Origin: an uncultured Bacteroidales bacterium
Lineage (GTDB): Bacteria; Bacteroidota; Bacteroidia; Bacteroidales; Bacteroidaceae
Direction of reading: 5' to 3'
Assembly: GCA_902788315.1 (NCBI GenBank)
Contig: CADAJS010000003.1
Coordinates: 1 to 64,000 of the forward strand
Length of the DNA stretch: 64,000 nucleotides
Position numbers and translations under genes: made by a program. Of the stretch, positions 35,196-45,700 are shown piece by piece (within the stretch, counting starts at the first letter, position 1; each line of letters opens with the position of its first letter). The notes beneath the pieces were generated by a model, which ran no database searches, was not told the DNA's origin, and saw nothing but the letters and a program-made list of their open reading frames with translations.

Positions 35196-36848
35196 ATGAA
35201 AAGAATCGCCCTCCTCCTCGCCCTTTCCCTCACCGCCACCGCCTCAGTGTGGGGCGAGGTTCCCCCTCGCCCGTTCGCCACGGCACCGCGCATCGTGAAC
35301 ATCATCAACTTCGTGCGCCAGTGCGAGCCGCGAGAGCCAGAGCGCCTCTCACCCCAGGTGCTCTACGAGACCACGCTCTCGCAGGTACGCTTCCTGCGCA
35401 AGCATGGCCTCACGGGCACATGGCTGCTCCAGTACGACGCCCTCATCAATCCCCAGTATCAGGCACTGATGCGCGAGGAGATGGCACGCGGATGCGAGGT
35501 GGGCGGATGGCTCGAGGTGCCGCAGCCGCTCGTGGAGGCTGCCGGACTCGAGTGGCGCTCCAACGTTCCCTGGGACTATCATGCACAGGTGGACTTCACC
35601 ATTGGCTACCAGCCCGAGGAGCGGGAGAAGATTGCCACGGCATACATGGAGAAGTTCCGCGACGTGTTCGGCCACTACCCCACGGCCGTGGGCTCCTGGT
35701 TCATAGACGGCCATACGCTCGACTTCCTCTCGCGGCGCTACGGCATCGTGGCCTCCGTGAACTGCCGCGACCAGGTGGGCACCGACGGCTATACGCTCTG
35801 GGGCGGTTACTGGACTGGGGGCTACTACCCCTCGCGCCGCAATGCCTACATGCCGGCCCAGTCGCGTCGCTATCAGGTGAACGTGCCGGTGTTCCGCATG
35901 CTGGGCAGCGACCCCATCTATCAGTATGATGCCGGAGTGGGCCACGGGGTGTGGCAGCGTGTGGTGACGCTCGAGCCCTCGTGTACCGAGGGAGGTGCCA
36001 ATGCAGAATGGCTCGACTGGTACTTCCGCGCCTTTACCGCCGACCCCGCCCTGGGCCTCACCTATACGCAGGTGGGACAGGAGAATCCCTTCCCGTGGAG
36101 TCTGGTGCAAGGGGGCTTCCAGAAGCAGATAAGCCGCCTGCTCGCCCTGCGCGACGAGGGAAAAATACGCCTCGAGACGCTCAGCCAGACGGGACGCTGG
36201 TTCCGCAGCCAATACCGCCATACGCCGCCGTCGGCCACCACGGCCCTGCGCGACTACGGCACACAGCGCCGGCGCTCGCTGTGGTTCAACAGCCGCTTCT
36301 ATCGCACCAACCTGCTCTGGGAGAACGGCATGCTGCGCATACGCGACCTGCACCTCTTTGACGAGCGCTACCCCTCGCGCTATATCGATACGCCCTGCAC
36401 CACCCACGAGTTCCGCTTCTTCACGCTCCCCGTCGTGGACGGTAACCTCTGGAGCACCCCCGACCATCTGGCCGGCCTGCGCCTGTACCATGCCGACGGC
36501 ACGCCGATTCGGGGCTACGAGCCCATCATCACCACGGGGCGCGACGACGTCCTCGTGCGCTGGCCGCTACACGACGGGCAGACAATGACCATCCACCTCA
36601 CCGAGTCGGGCATCGACATCAGCCACTCGTCGCTCACCGCGGCCTGGTACTGGGAACTGGATGTCGCTTCGGGCATCGAGACGCCCTTCACCGCCATCGG
36701 CCGCAAGGAACTGCGGGCCGAACAGGAGGGCTTCGCCTATCGGCTCCAGTGCACACGCGGCACGTTCACCGACCTGCATGCCACCGGCGGACGCATTTTC
36801 CGCCTCGCCCCGCAGGGACATAAGATTCAGATAAAGGCTGGAAGATAA
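35196..36848 (+). CDS. Exported protein of unknown function, possible polysaccharide-deacetylase-like barrel
   Basis: This 550-residue protein has a signal peptide (1-20, ending VWG). The first 300 residues look like an alpha/beta barrel, with RIVNIINFVRQCEPREPE, VRFLRKHGLTGTWLLQYDAL, MARGCEVGGWLEVPQPLVE and VGSWFIDGHTLDFLSRRYG. The pattern of strands and the D/H-containing loops recall polysaccharide deacetylases and GH57/38-like barrels, but I cannot point to a confirmed metal triad. The C-terminal 200 residues are beta-rich (for example HEFRFFTLPVVDGNLWS). The start lies 19 nt after the trpB terminator, so it may have its own weak promoter or depend on read-through. Confidence 0.7.
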   Translation: MKRIALLLALSLTATASVWGEVPPRPFATAPRIVNIINFVRQCEPREPERLSPQVLYETTLSQVRFLRKHGLTGTWLLQYDALINPQYQALMREEMARGCEVGGWLEVPQPLVEAAGLEWRSNVPWDYHAQVDFTIGYQPEEREKIATAYMEKFRDVFGHYPTAVGSWFIDGHTLDFLSRRYGIVASVNCRDQVGTDGYTLWGGYWTGGYYPSRRNAYMPAQSRRYQVNVPVFRMLGSDPIYQYDAGVGHGVWQRVVTLEPSCTEGGANAEWLDWYFRAFTADPALGLTYTQVGQENPFPWSLVQGGFQKQISRLLALRDEGKIRLETLSQTGRWFRSQYRHTPPSATTALRDYGTQRRRSLWFNSRFYRTNLLWENGMLRIRDLHLFDERYPSRYIDTPCTTHEFRFFTLPVVDGNLWSTPDHLAGLRLYHADGTPIRGYEPIITTGRDDVLVRWPLHDGQTMTIHLTESGIDISHSSLTAAWYWELDVASGIETPFTAIGRKELRAEQEGFAYRLQCTRGTFTDLHATGGRIFRLAPQGHKIQIKAGR

Positions 36849-36901
36849 GGCGGGGACCATGCTCCCGCGCGATGAATGGCATGCAACGTGCCGCGCGGAA
36901 C

Positions 36902-36963
36902 TTTATCACGTGTGATAAAAGACTTTATCACGTGTGATAAAAAAGTTTATCACGTGTGATAAA
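36902..36963. repeat. Three copies of an 18-bp palindrome at 22-nt spacing
   Basis: TTTATCACGTGTGATAAA occurs at 36902-36919, 36924-36941 and 36946-36963 with no mismatch; each has 8-bp arms around GT. The copies lie between the 3' ends of convergent genes, so a promoter-operator role is not obvious. They could act as stacked terminator hairpins or as binding sites for a dimeric protein. Confidence 0.9.
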
Positions 36964-37055
36964 ACACGATGCGGCGTGTCGCCGAAGACATAATGTAGTC
37001 ACCCCCCGCGCCATATCGTACCACAGCATCCGCGGATTCGCCATCCCCAACAAGA

Positions 37056-37099
37056 ATCCCCAACGAATATGAGGCAACTCCTCTATATTCGTTGGGGAT
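37056..37099. terminator. Bidirectional terminator between convergent genes
   Basis: ATCCCCAACGAATAT (37056-37070) and its exact complement at 37085-37099 form a 15-bp stem with a 14-nt loop that can itself pair GAGG/CCTC. It sits 54 nt beyond the OmpA-like gene's stop. The rest of 36849-37152 holds the palindrome array and no gene. Confidence 0.8.
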
Positions 37100-37152
37100 A
37101 ATCGGGAAATATACCAAGCCGCTTTCCTGAAGCGGGCGTCAGGCCGCGGGCG

Positions 37153-38670
37153 CTACATCTCCACCTCGAAGGTGAGCTTCGCAGCGTTGCTGTCCGGCTG
37201 GATGGTAATACGGTTGAGGCTGATGTTATAGCGACGCACCAGTTGATTGCGCGCCTCCTCGGCCTGATACTTGTCGCCACGGATGGTCACGGTCGTCTTC
37301 GGGTGGGTCTTCAGGAATGTGGCCACCTCCGTCAGTCCGCCCGGCTTCTGCCTTACGCTGAGAGGAGTGGACGTCGTCGGCTGACTGCCCGTCTCGCTCT
37401 GTGCAGGCTTTGTCTGCGGCGTAGTCTTCGGCTTCGATGTCTCCTCCTGCTTCTTCTCCACGCCGGAGGTCTTCTTCGTCGAGGCTGCCTTGGAGGCCCC
37501 GGCACTCTGCTTCGTCGAGGTGGACTTCGAGGCTGCGGGAGCCTTGGCCGTCGTGCTGCGCTTCTGCGTCGTAGCAGGCACAGCCGAGTCGGGTGACTTG
37601 GTAGCCGTGGAGGCCTTCGGCGCTGTAGCGGGCACCGACGAGTCGGGAGTCTTGGTGGCCTCGGAGGCCTTGGATGCCGTCGTACCCTGTGTCGTAGCCG
37701 GAGTCTTTGCCTCGGCCGACTTCTTGGCCGTCGCTGAGTTCTTGGACTTCGTGCTGCTCGAGGGCTGATCGTGCATCACGGGCTTCTGGTGAACGACCTT
37801 CGGCGTGTCCTTGGCCACAGTCGTCTCAGCCGTTTCCTTGCCCTTCTCCTCCTTGGCAGGCGTCACGGGCGTCACCTCAGGCCGGTCTTCCTTGGCGGGT
37901 GTCACGGGCGTCACCTCGGTCCGCTCCTCCTTGGCAGGTGTCACGGAGACTGTCACTGGAGTCTCTTCCCGGACGGGCGTCGAGGGAGTGATGGCAGGCG
38001 TGGTGAGGATGGTGACAGCTTCGGCCGGATCCTTTTCCTGCGGTTTGTCTTTGTCCTTTCTCTGTAACAGGGAGAAACGGTAATGGATGCCCGCTGCTAT
38101 CTGCAGGGCCGAGTAATTGATGTTATACTGCGTGCGCGAGTAATGATCCAAGTTGTAGTTAATGGCTGGCTGCAGGAATACATAGACATGCCTGTTTCGC
38201 CCCACATTGAAACCCAAGTCGAGACCAAGTTTGGAGATCAAGTCATTGTTATTGCCCACACCGGAGGGATAACCGCAGATGTGATTGACGCCGAACCCAG
38301 CGAAGAACCGAGGTTCGAAGAAACTACGTCGTGTAGTGGACTTGTAAAATAGCGGTGCGAAGTTGACTGTCGCCATAAGATCGGCATTGATTGCCTTGAT
38401 GATGCACTTGCTGGCACCGAACTTGACATCACCGGTGAAGAAGGTCACCTCGCCCATATAGCCGAAGACACGTGTCTGTTCGTATCCCACGCGCAAGCCG
38501 GCCGACCCATTGGCATTGCTCATAAAACGATTGTGCGTCGTCTTGGAATTGAGTCCAAACAACGCACCCGCATACCACTTATCCGCCTTATTATTCTGCC
38601 AGGCGAGGCTGCGTGATGGTATGCACTGCAAAGCAAGAATGCCTATCGCAATGAACAGTAACCTTTTCAA
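37153..38670 (-). CDS. Outer-membrane barrel with low-complexity linker and OmpA-like C-terminal region
   Basis: This 505-residue protein has a signal peptide (1-23). A beta-barrel-like region follows (about 24-200, GALFGLNSKTTHNRF to SALQIAAGIHYRFSLL). The linker of about 230 residues is rich in Lys, Thr, Pro, Ala and Ser, with repeats such as VTPAKEER/VTPAKEDRPEVT and PDSSVPATAPK/PDSAVPATTQK. The C-terminal 75 residues (LTEVATFLKTHPKTTVTIRG and RYNISLNRITIQP) resemble an OmpA-type peptidoglycan-binding fold. Start codon: the best start is TTG at 38670; no in-frame ATG lies near the signal peptide. It follows the BspA-like gene by 11 nt. Barrel plus periplasmic anchor is inferred. Confidence 0.75.
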   Translation of the reverse strand: MKRLLFIAIGILALQCIPSRSLAWQNNKADKWYAGALFGLNSKTTHNRFMSNANGSAGLRVGYEQTRVFGYMGEVTFFTGDVKFGASKCIIKAINADLMATVNFAPLFYKSTTRRSFFEPRFFAGFGVNHICGYPSGVGNNNDLISKLGLDLGFNVGRNRHVYVFLQPAINYNLDHYSRTQYNINYSALQIAAGIHYRFSLLQRKDKDKPQEKDPAEAVTILTTPAITPSTPVREETPVTVSVTPAKEERTEVTPVTPAKEDRPEVTPVTPAKEEKGKETAETTVAKDTPKVVHQKPVMHDQPSSSTKSKNSATAKKSAEAKTPATTQGTTASKASEATKTPDSSVPATAPKASTATKSPDSAVPATTQKRSTTAKAPAASKSTSTKQSAGASKAASTKKTSGVEKKQEETSKPKTTPQTKPAQSETGSQPTTSTPLSVRQKPGGLTEVATFLKTHPKTTVTIRGDKYQAEEARNQLVRRYNISLNRITIQPDSNAAKLTFEVEM

Positions 38671-38681
38671 AATATCATCAA

Positions 38682-39425
38682 TTACTTAGCAGCCTGATTG
38701 TGCTGTGGAACATCCTCCACCTTGCCGTCAAACTCATCGATAAAGAAATCTTTCCACACCTTGTCCTCGGCATAGCCCTTGCCACCCTTGGGAACATAAA
38801 CAGTCACCCACGTGCGATCCACCTTCTCAAAGGCATTCGGCTCACAGCCGGGAGGTGTCGTGGCACCCAGATAGAGCGACAGGAGCGACGTGCAACGCGA
38901 GAAAGCATCGGCGCCGATAGAGGCCACGCTGGCAGGAAGAATCAACGTCTTCAGGGAGGAACAACCGTAAAATGTCTCGTCGCTGACGGCAGGCACACCT
39001 TTCGGGATTCGCATCGACACAATGGCCGAGCAGCCTTCAAAGGCACCCACGCCGATAGAAGTCACGCTGTCGGGGATGGTGAGGCCTGCAATCTGTGAGC
39101 AGTTATAGAATGCATAGTCCTTGATGGTCCTGACACTGTTGGGTATCGTCACCGAGGTGAGCTGTGTACAGTCGCGGAAAGCATATTCACCGATGGAGAC
39201 CACCGTGAACTTTTTGCCGTTGAAGGTGACCGTGGACGGAATCGTCACGGTACCAGTATAGGCCGAGCGATTCTGGTCGGAGAACACTTTGTTGGCTACC
39301 TCCAGTTCTGTCGTGGATATACGATAATAATAAATACCGTCCACTTCACAGTCGTAAGCATAGACCCTAGTCCCAGACAGCAAGGCTATCACGAAGGCAA
39401 TCAGCGTGAGAAAAGCTCTTTTCAT
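38682..39425 (-). CDS. BspA-type leucine-rich-repeat surface protein
   Basis: This 247-residue protein has a signal peptide (1-23, ending VYA). From about residue 60 it shows four to five leucine-rich repeats of the BspA (LRR_5) type, for example VTIPNSVRTIKDYAFYNCSQ, LTIPDSVTSIGVGAFEGCSA and LILPASVASIGADAFSRCTS. Proteins of this class in oral Bacteroidota bind host matrix proteins or other bacteria. No sorting tail is visible, so how it is held is unclear. It has a promoter -7 box at 39472-39479 and leads a two-gene unit with the OmpA-like gene. Confidence 0.9.
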   Translation of the reverse strand: MKRAFLTLIAFVIALLSGTRVYAYDCEVDGIYYYRISTTELEVANKVFSDQNRSAYTGTVTIPSTVTFNGKKFTVVSIGEYAFRDCTQLTSVTIPNSVRTIKDYAFYNCSQIAGLTIPDSVTSIGVGAFEGCSAIVSMRIPKGVPAVSDETFYGCSSLKTLILPASVASIGADAFSRCTSLLSLYLGATTPPGCEPNAFEKVDRTWVTVYVPKGGKGYAEDKVWKDFFIDEFDGKVEDVPQHNQAAK

Positions 39426-39471
39426 TTTATTCTACAGTTGTTTCTTTATCCTTTTATTCCTAAATACGGCG

Positions 39472-39479
39472 CAAAGTTA
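39472..39479 (-). promoter_or_regulatory. -7 box for the BspA-like / OmpA-like pair
   Basis: The minus strand reads TAACTTTG, 46 nt before the start at 39425. Confidence 0.6.
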
Positions 39480-39517
39480 CGAAAAAGTCGAAAGCAAACA
39501 AAAGAATTTATTCCTTT

Positions 39518-39550
39518 TTTTGCCATGAGGGTGCAAGTTCACTATCTTTG
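39518..39550 (+). promoter_or_regulatory. Rightward promoter-like sequence antisense to the giant gene's 3' end
   Basis: TTTG, a spacer of about 20 nt and TATCTTTG (39543-39550) match the consensus. No convincing rightward gene follows; transcripts would run into the 3' end of the giant gene at 39737. The 39426-39736 gap otherwise holds only the -7 box at 39472 and the hairpin at 39632. Confidence 0.45.
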
Positions 39551-39631
39551 ACGGGCAAAAGGCGGGAAAACAGTATAAACAGGATTCCGCAGACGATTAT
39601 GTTTTCCCCCTATCATTCCGTCGTCCTGCAC

Positions 39632-39662
39632 ATCTCTCCCTCGGCCATGTGGAGGGAGAGAT
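39632..39662 (-). terminator. Hairpin downstream of the second giant gene
   Basis: ATCTCTCCCTC and GAGGGAGAGAT form a perfect 11-bp stem with a 9-nt loop, 75 nt beyond the stop codon at 39737. There is no T tract. Confidence 0.6.
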
Positions 39663-39736
39663 CGTATCGTCCGTATTCATGTGGTAGCTGGGGCGTCCAA
39701 TACGATGGGAGTCGGGGCCTCCGTCATCCATGCCGA

Positions 39737-42700
39737 CTACTTGCCCACGACCACGTTGGTATCACCCGTCACCTTGGCCGTTGCGCCCAGTCCGGCGCCG
39801 AAGACGTTGCCTCGGATGTCCACACCCTCGGCGTCTGCCGTGTGGCCGGACACCGATGTATATTCCACCTTCGCTTTGGTGCCGATGAACACATTCGTGC
39901 TTCCCACCACAGGTGCGGCATTACCGCCGCCATACACCACACCGATGGCACCTATCTTACCCGACTCGTGCGTGGGCAGCGTGACGCTCCTCTCCGTGCC
40001 GCTCGTATAAGTAATGGTTCTGCCGGCATACGCCTCGCTGGCCTTCGCGCCCTTGATCTCGTCGATATAGACCGTCGGGTTACCTGTCACGACTGCTGAT
40101 TCACCAAGTCCACCGCCGAAGATACGACCGATGCTGGTGAACGACCTCACGTTGATGGTCGGATGCTTGCTTCCAGGCGTCGTGTAACGTGCCTGGTTAC
40201 CACAGCCATAGAGCTCGCCGATGGTGATGGGGTTACAGCCGGTCTCCTCGATATTCACCGTGATGGATCCGTTGATGTCACCACCTATGTTGTTGCCACC
40301 GAAGACGCGGTCGAAGTGTCCGCTGGTGATGGTCAGTGACACATCGCTTCCCATATTTGCATTTTTCGCACCTCCGTATATTTCCTTCAGATAAGAGATA
40401 CAGCCCAGTACGATGTTGCCACCACCAGCCATATAAGCCTCGTTGCCACCGCCATAGACCTCATCGATTTCCAGAGGACAGCTGCCATCCTCATCAAGGT
40501 TCACCGTGGCGCTTGTACGCACGTTACCCAGCGTGTTAGAGCCGCCGAAGGCCTTGTGTACGGTACCGCCATTGATGACAACCTTTGATGTTCCTGCACC
40601 GTATGGTGTTCCACCAGCCAAATAGCCAACGTCTGCACCAGGATTCGGATCCCCGTTGGGTAGGTCATCCTTACCGTTACCACCGCCGAAGAGATTACCG
40701 ATCTCATACGTACCATTCACAGTCACCCTTGTAGCAGGCACAGATGCTGCGTTACCGCCACCATAGACATAGCCGATGCTGGTCAGGTCGCAACCGTCAA
40801 TAAGAACTTCTGTATATTCAGAAGATGCATTGGTTGGCTCGTAAGCGGCCATATTACCGCCGCCATAGACGGCTGCCACCTCATAGACTTGGTCGGTCTT
40901 TGCAATGGAGTCATCGGCCTTTCCAGCTGACACATCATGGCCTGTCCAACCTACGGTTTTCTTCACCCACACCTTTACGTGCCCGAGTGGAGAGCCGTTG
41001 ATGTTGTTGCAGCCGAAGATGGTGCCCGTGACGGCACTGCCGTCGAGGGTCACTGTGACATCACCGCCGACATGGGCTGCCGTGTTTGCATCGCCCAAGC
41101 CGCCGCCGAAGACGTTGTACACGGTGCCGCCCAAGAGGTTGATAACAGTGTTGCCACCCTCGGTATTGGTATCAGCCAAGGCTCCGCCGCCATAGATGTC
41201 TCCCTGCACGCCGCCGGCCGTCACTTCGATATCTACGCCGCCCGTAAGGTTGGCCATCTTGCCGCCGCCAAAGACGTTGCCACCGACGGTAGTGCCCTGC
41301 ACGTAGATATGCGGATTGCCGTCCACGGCACCCTTCGTCTTGTCTATCGGGTCGCCATATCCGCCGCCATAAACATCGCCAGAGACGTCGCCGTTCGTGA
41401 GATTAATGAGCGGATAGTCTTTCTTGCCTGCGGGTGCAGTGTATGCTGCCTGGTTGCCGCCGCCGAAGATGTCGCCGATATACCATCCGCACGTCTTGTT
41501 CTTATCGACATTGATGGTGATGGTGCCGTCTATGCTGCCGCTGTTGTTGTTGGCACCGAAGACGCGGTTGATGATGCCGCCCGTGATGTTGAGTTCTATG
41601 TCTCCCGTGATGTTGGCACTGTTGGCTCCACCATACACGTCGCCGATGCCCTCCACGTCATAACCGATGCGTTCTCCCTCGGCCGGCTCCACGTAGTCTC
41701 CCGTGCAGCCAATGTTGATGGTGCCGGCAGCACTGGCAGCCATGTTGCCGCCGCTGTAGAGTTCGCCAATCATTATGGCGCAAGCGTTGTGCCCCTCCTC
41801 TGTCTGTTTGTTCACCGTCACGGTGATGTCGCCGCTCACAGGCCCACGGCTGTTGCTGGCTCCGTACACCTTGCCGATGGTGCCACCGTAGATGGTGACA
41901 CTGACGTCGCCGTTCACCGGTGCAATCTTCTCGGGCGTTGCAAAGCGGTCGCCGTGTCCGCCACCATAGACGGCGCCGATGCTGTTGGCGCCATAGACGG
42001 TGACACTCGTGCCACTGACAGCCGCTGCGTTGCCGCCGCCGTAAACTTCCTCAATGCTGTTGTCGCAGTTATGGATTTTCACCTCGGGCGTTCCGTCGTA
42101 GGCCGCAGCGTTACCGCCGCCATACACGGCGTCCAAGGCAAACGACCGTCCGTCGGCCGGAGCGTCTGTGCCGTAGATATCCACCTTTACGGTGCTCTGC
42201 GGCGCGCCGTTCACATTGTTGCATCCATACACGGCGCCCGAACCGTCGTTCACCGTGGCATGTACGCCACCGCCGTTCACAGTCACCTGCACGGGACCAT
42301 ACACGTAGGCCGGATAAGTTGAAGTTCCGAGTCCGCCACCGTAGAGCGAGCCATAAATCTTGCCGGCGTTAAGCGTCACGTTCGTCACAGCGCCCGCCGT
42401 ACGATTGTTGTTTCCGTTGGTGCGTCCCTGAGCCGAGCCGCCATACACGTCTCCATATACAGTGACGTATTTTGCCGCGCCGGCTGCCGTGCCCAACGTC
42501 ATGTTCACGGAGCCCAGCACGCGAGTCTGATTACCCAGTCCGCCGCCGTGGATATTGGCCGGGTGGTCGGCGTCCGTACCCACCTGCCCACCATTGATGA
42601 GCATCGTAACGTCGTTGTTGATATTTCCAGAGACATTACTGCCACCGTAAACGCCTTCTTTCACCAGGCCTCCAGTCATGGTGATGTAAACCGTTTGGCC

Positions 42701-45700
42701 GTAACGCTGATTGGCACCGCCAAACACGCTGCCCATCGTTCCGCCCAAGACGAACATCCTTGTGGTTCCGTTCGTACCAACGTAACCAAAGTTTCCGCCG
42801 CCATAGACTCCACGCGAGATGACGGCGTTGTCAGCAACAGCCACATTGGAGTTCTTCACCTCGCCAATGGCATAAGCTGCACTATAGCCGGAACCTGCGC
42901 CAAAAACGTTTCCGCCTTTCGAAGTTCCAATCGTGGGATCGGCGCTGGTGTGCACCACTTGGGCATTTCCGCCCACGTATATTTTTGTGTCGCCATCCAC
43001 TGTGCCGCCACTTCCCGTCTGAGTTCCGTTACAGCCTCCGGCCACCCAGCCATTCACGGTTCCGCCGGTCATGACAATAACACGGTCGCCAACAGCCTGT
43101 GCAAAGGCCGCGGCGCCATAGACAGACGAACGAATGGTGCCGCCCATGATACGCATCATAACGGCCCAGCCGCCATCGTTTACGCCATAATCTGTGCTTA
43201 CATTGTTCATGGCGCCGGCTATTCCTGCCATATTGCCTCCTTCAACTATGATACGACGCTTTCCTATATAGCGAAGATTGCCATTGCCGGCCTGCGAACT
43301 GCCCAGATATATACTCTCAGTGCCGCCCGTTGCATTTCCTAAGATGCCACTATGGAAAGTGCCGCTCTTGATGTTCCAGTCGAAAGTGAGGTTATTGCGG
43401 TTAGCCGCGCCACTAAATGTCAGAGTCTTTCCGCCATAAATTTCACCTTCGCCTGCTGCCACAGAAAGTTTACTGTTGTCTTCGCGCGCTCTGTCATAAT
43501 CGCTGCCCAAAACAGCCTTGGCCTTTACCGTGCTGGAGAACGTACGGCCTTCTCCCGTCAGATAGAAGTTGGTATAAGAACCACTTTCTAGTCTTATGCG
43601 ATAGTCCTGAGCCGTCGTGGCATTAGAATTCCTTCCATATACATTGGTAGCGCAGACGGCTGAGCCGCTGCCGGTCACACCTCGGCCAATGGTAAGGCTG
43701 TAGCCTGCACCTGTAAGACTTGTACCCGTCGAAAGAATCACATACTCCACCTTGCTGTCTGCGCCAGCAGTTCCACTGCCTCGCGCCGTATTACGGTCGC
43801 TTAGCGTTGCCGTGGTGCTGCCATCTGTTGTACCATTGGGATAGAAGGAAGAGAAAGTACAGGGTGTGCTGCCCGTCAGGATATCAGTTCCTGTGCCGCT
43901 TCGTCCGATATAGAAGTTGCGCTCCACCGAGTTATACCCTTTGGAGAACGTGCCACTCGACGTCACCTCGGCCAACGCCCAGAGTGCCTCGAGTTCCACC
44001 TTCATGGATGTGGCATTGTTGGCGTTCGTCTCGCCAGCATCGGAGGGCACGAAATAATAGGTTGTCTCGGCATCGAGCATCACATTGTCCTCAGAGTCGG
44101 TCTCGGTTGTGGCCAGTTCTGTGCCACCACTGGAGGCGCTGTAGATGCTGCCGCCCTCTATCTTCTTTACACGCCACTTGTAGAAGCCCGTGTAGAGGAC
44201 GTCGTTCATGCCCTTCACCGTGAAGTGGTGCAGGACTTCGCTCGTGGAAAGGCTGCCGGCGCTCCGGGTCAGGATGACATCGCCATCGGTGTTTCCGTCG
44301 TAATAGCGGACGGTGAACGAGGCTTCGGCATTGTCGCTGCCCTCAATCCACGTCAGACGCACCTTCACGCCCGCGCTCACGTCGAAGGTCTCCGTGGCCG
44401 TGGAGCCCGAGGCCACACGGAGCACCTTGGTGGCGGTGCCGTCGCTGAAGTCGGCCAGCAACTGGCCATTCCAACCGTTGCCGCCGGCATCATTCATCGT
44501 AACCTTGATGGTATGGGTGGATTCCGTGCCGCTACGGTAATCGGGACGAACGTAGAAGGGATTAGGTATCAGTTCGTATGGGAAGCGTCCGTTGGCATCG
44601 CGCTCCAGTGTCTTATGGTAGAGGAAGGTGTGTCCGGCCTCGCCAATGCCCACCTGCACGTCCACCGGAGAAGTGTTCTTGTTGAAGGTGTCAGCAGCAG
44701 GCGCAGCAGCATCGGCGGTACTCATCGTGTTGTCGCCGTAGCCAAAATAGGTAATCTGCACGTTGCGCGGATAGGGAGAATGGAGTACGTCGGGGTAGCC
44801 ATCGGGCAAGTCGGCCGAAGCCTGATAGTAACTCCACTTGTGGTCCTCATAGTCGTTGAGGGTAATGACGCCTTCCGCAACGGCCACAGAAGATGCAACC
44901 TTGTAGGTGGCCTCGTTGGGAGCGGAGTTGGCAAAGCCCGTGGCGATGGCAAGCGCCGTCACCGTCTGGCCGTTGTCCACCGAGAAGGAGCCAGAATAAA
45001 CCTGTGTGGGATTGTCGCCGCCGTAGTTCGCAGGGTCGGGCAATGAGCCGTTGGTGGTGTAGAGTATCGTCTCATTGCTGTAGCCGGGCAACGAGGAGTT
45101 GCCGCTGTTAGCCGTGATAGTGACAGTTCCGTTGTCGGCGATGGCAATATCGGGAGATAGCAACATGGTGCCGCCCACATTGTAGTTCACGGGGTCGGAC
45201 GTCTCCTTGTCGCTGTCGCGATAACTGCGGGCCGTGATGATGGTTTCGGGCGTCGTGATGGTGATGGGGCCCTCATAGAGGAGCCATCCGTCGTGATACG
45301 GGCTGGGAGTGCCGCCCGTGGCTTCGCCGTTGATGCGGTACTCTATGACGCAATTGGCTGCCGTACACGTCATCTGATAGTCGTTTGTTCCCTCCACTCG
45401 GCTGATGACGGGTGCAGGGAAGGGCGGCGACGTGAGGATGTAGAACTGATATTCGGCCGTCTTAATGCCGTCCTCGAGAGCGACTCCGTCCTTATAGGGC
45501 GTAGCCACGATGCGGACAGACACCAACAGGTCGCGACTCGGGTCGCGGAGCAAGGTGATTGTGTTGCCCGTCACCTCGCAGAAATCCGTGGCATTGAGCA
45601 ACTCGTAGGTGATGCGTATCTCGTCGGCAGCCGTCGGCTCTGTGGTCATAGGCTCGTCGGAACCAGGATAATAGTAGTAGTGCAGATAGGTGTACTGAGA

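Noticed and set aside
39548..40099. Plus-strand gene following the promoter at 39518
   Set aside because: Most of the frame is antisense to the giant gene's YGGG repeats and it has no recognisable domain.
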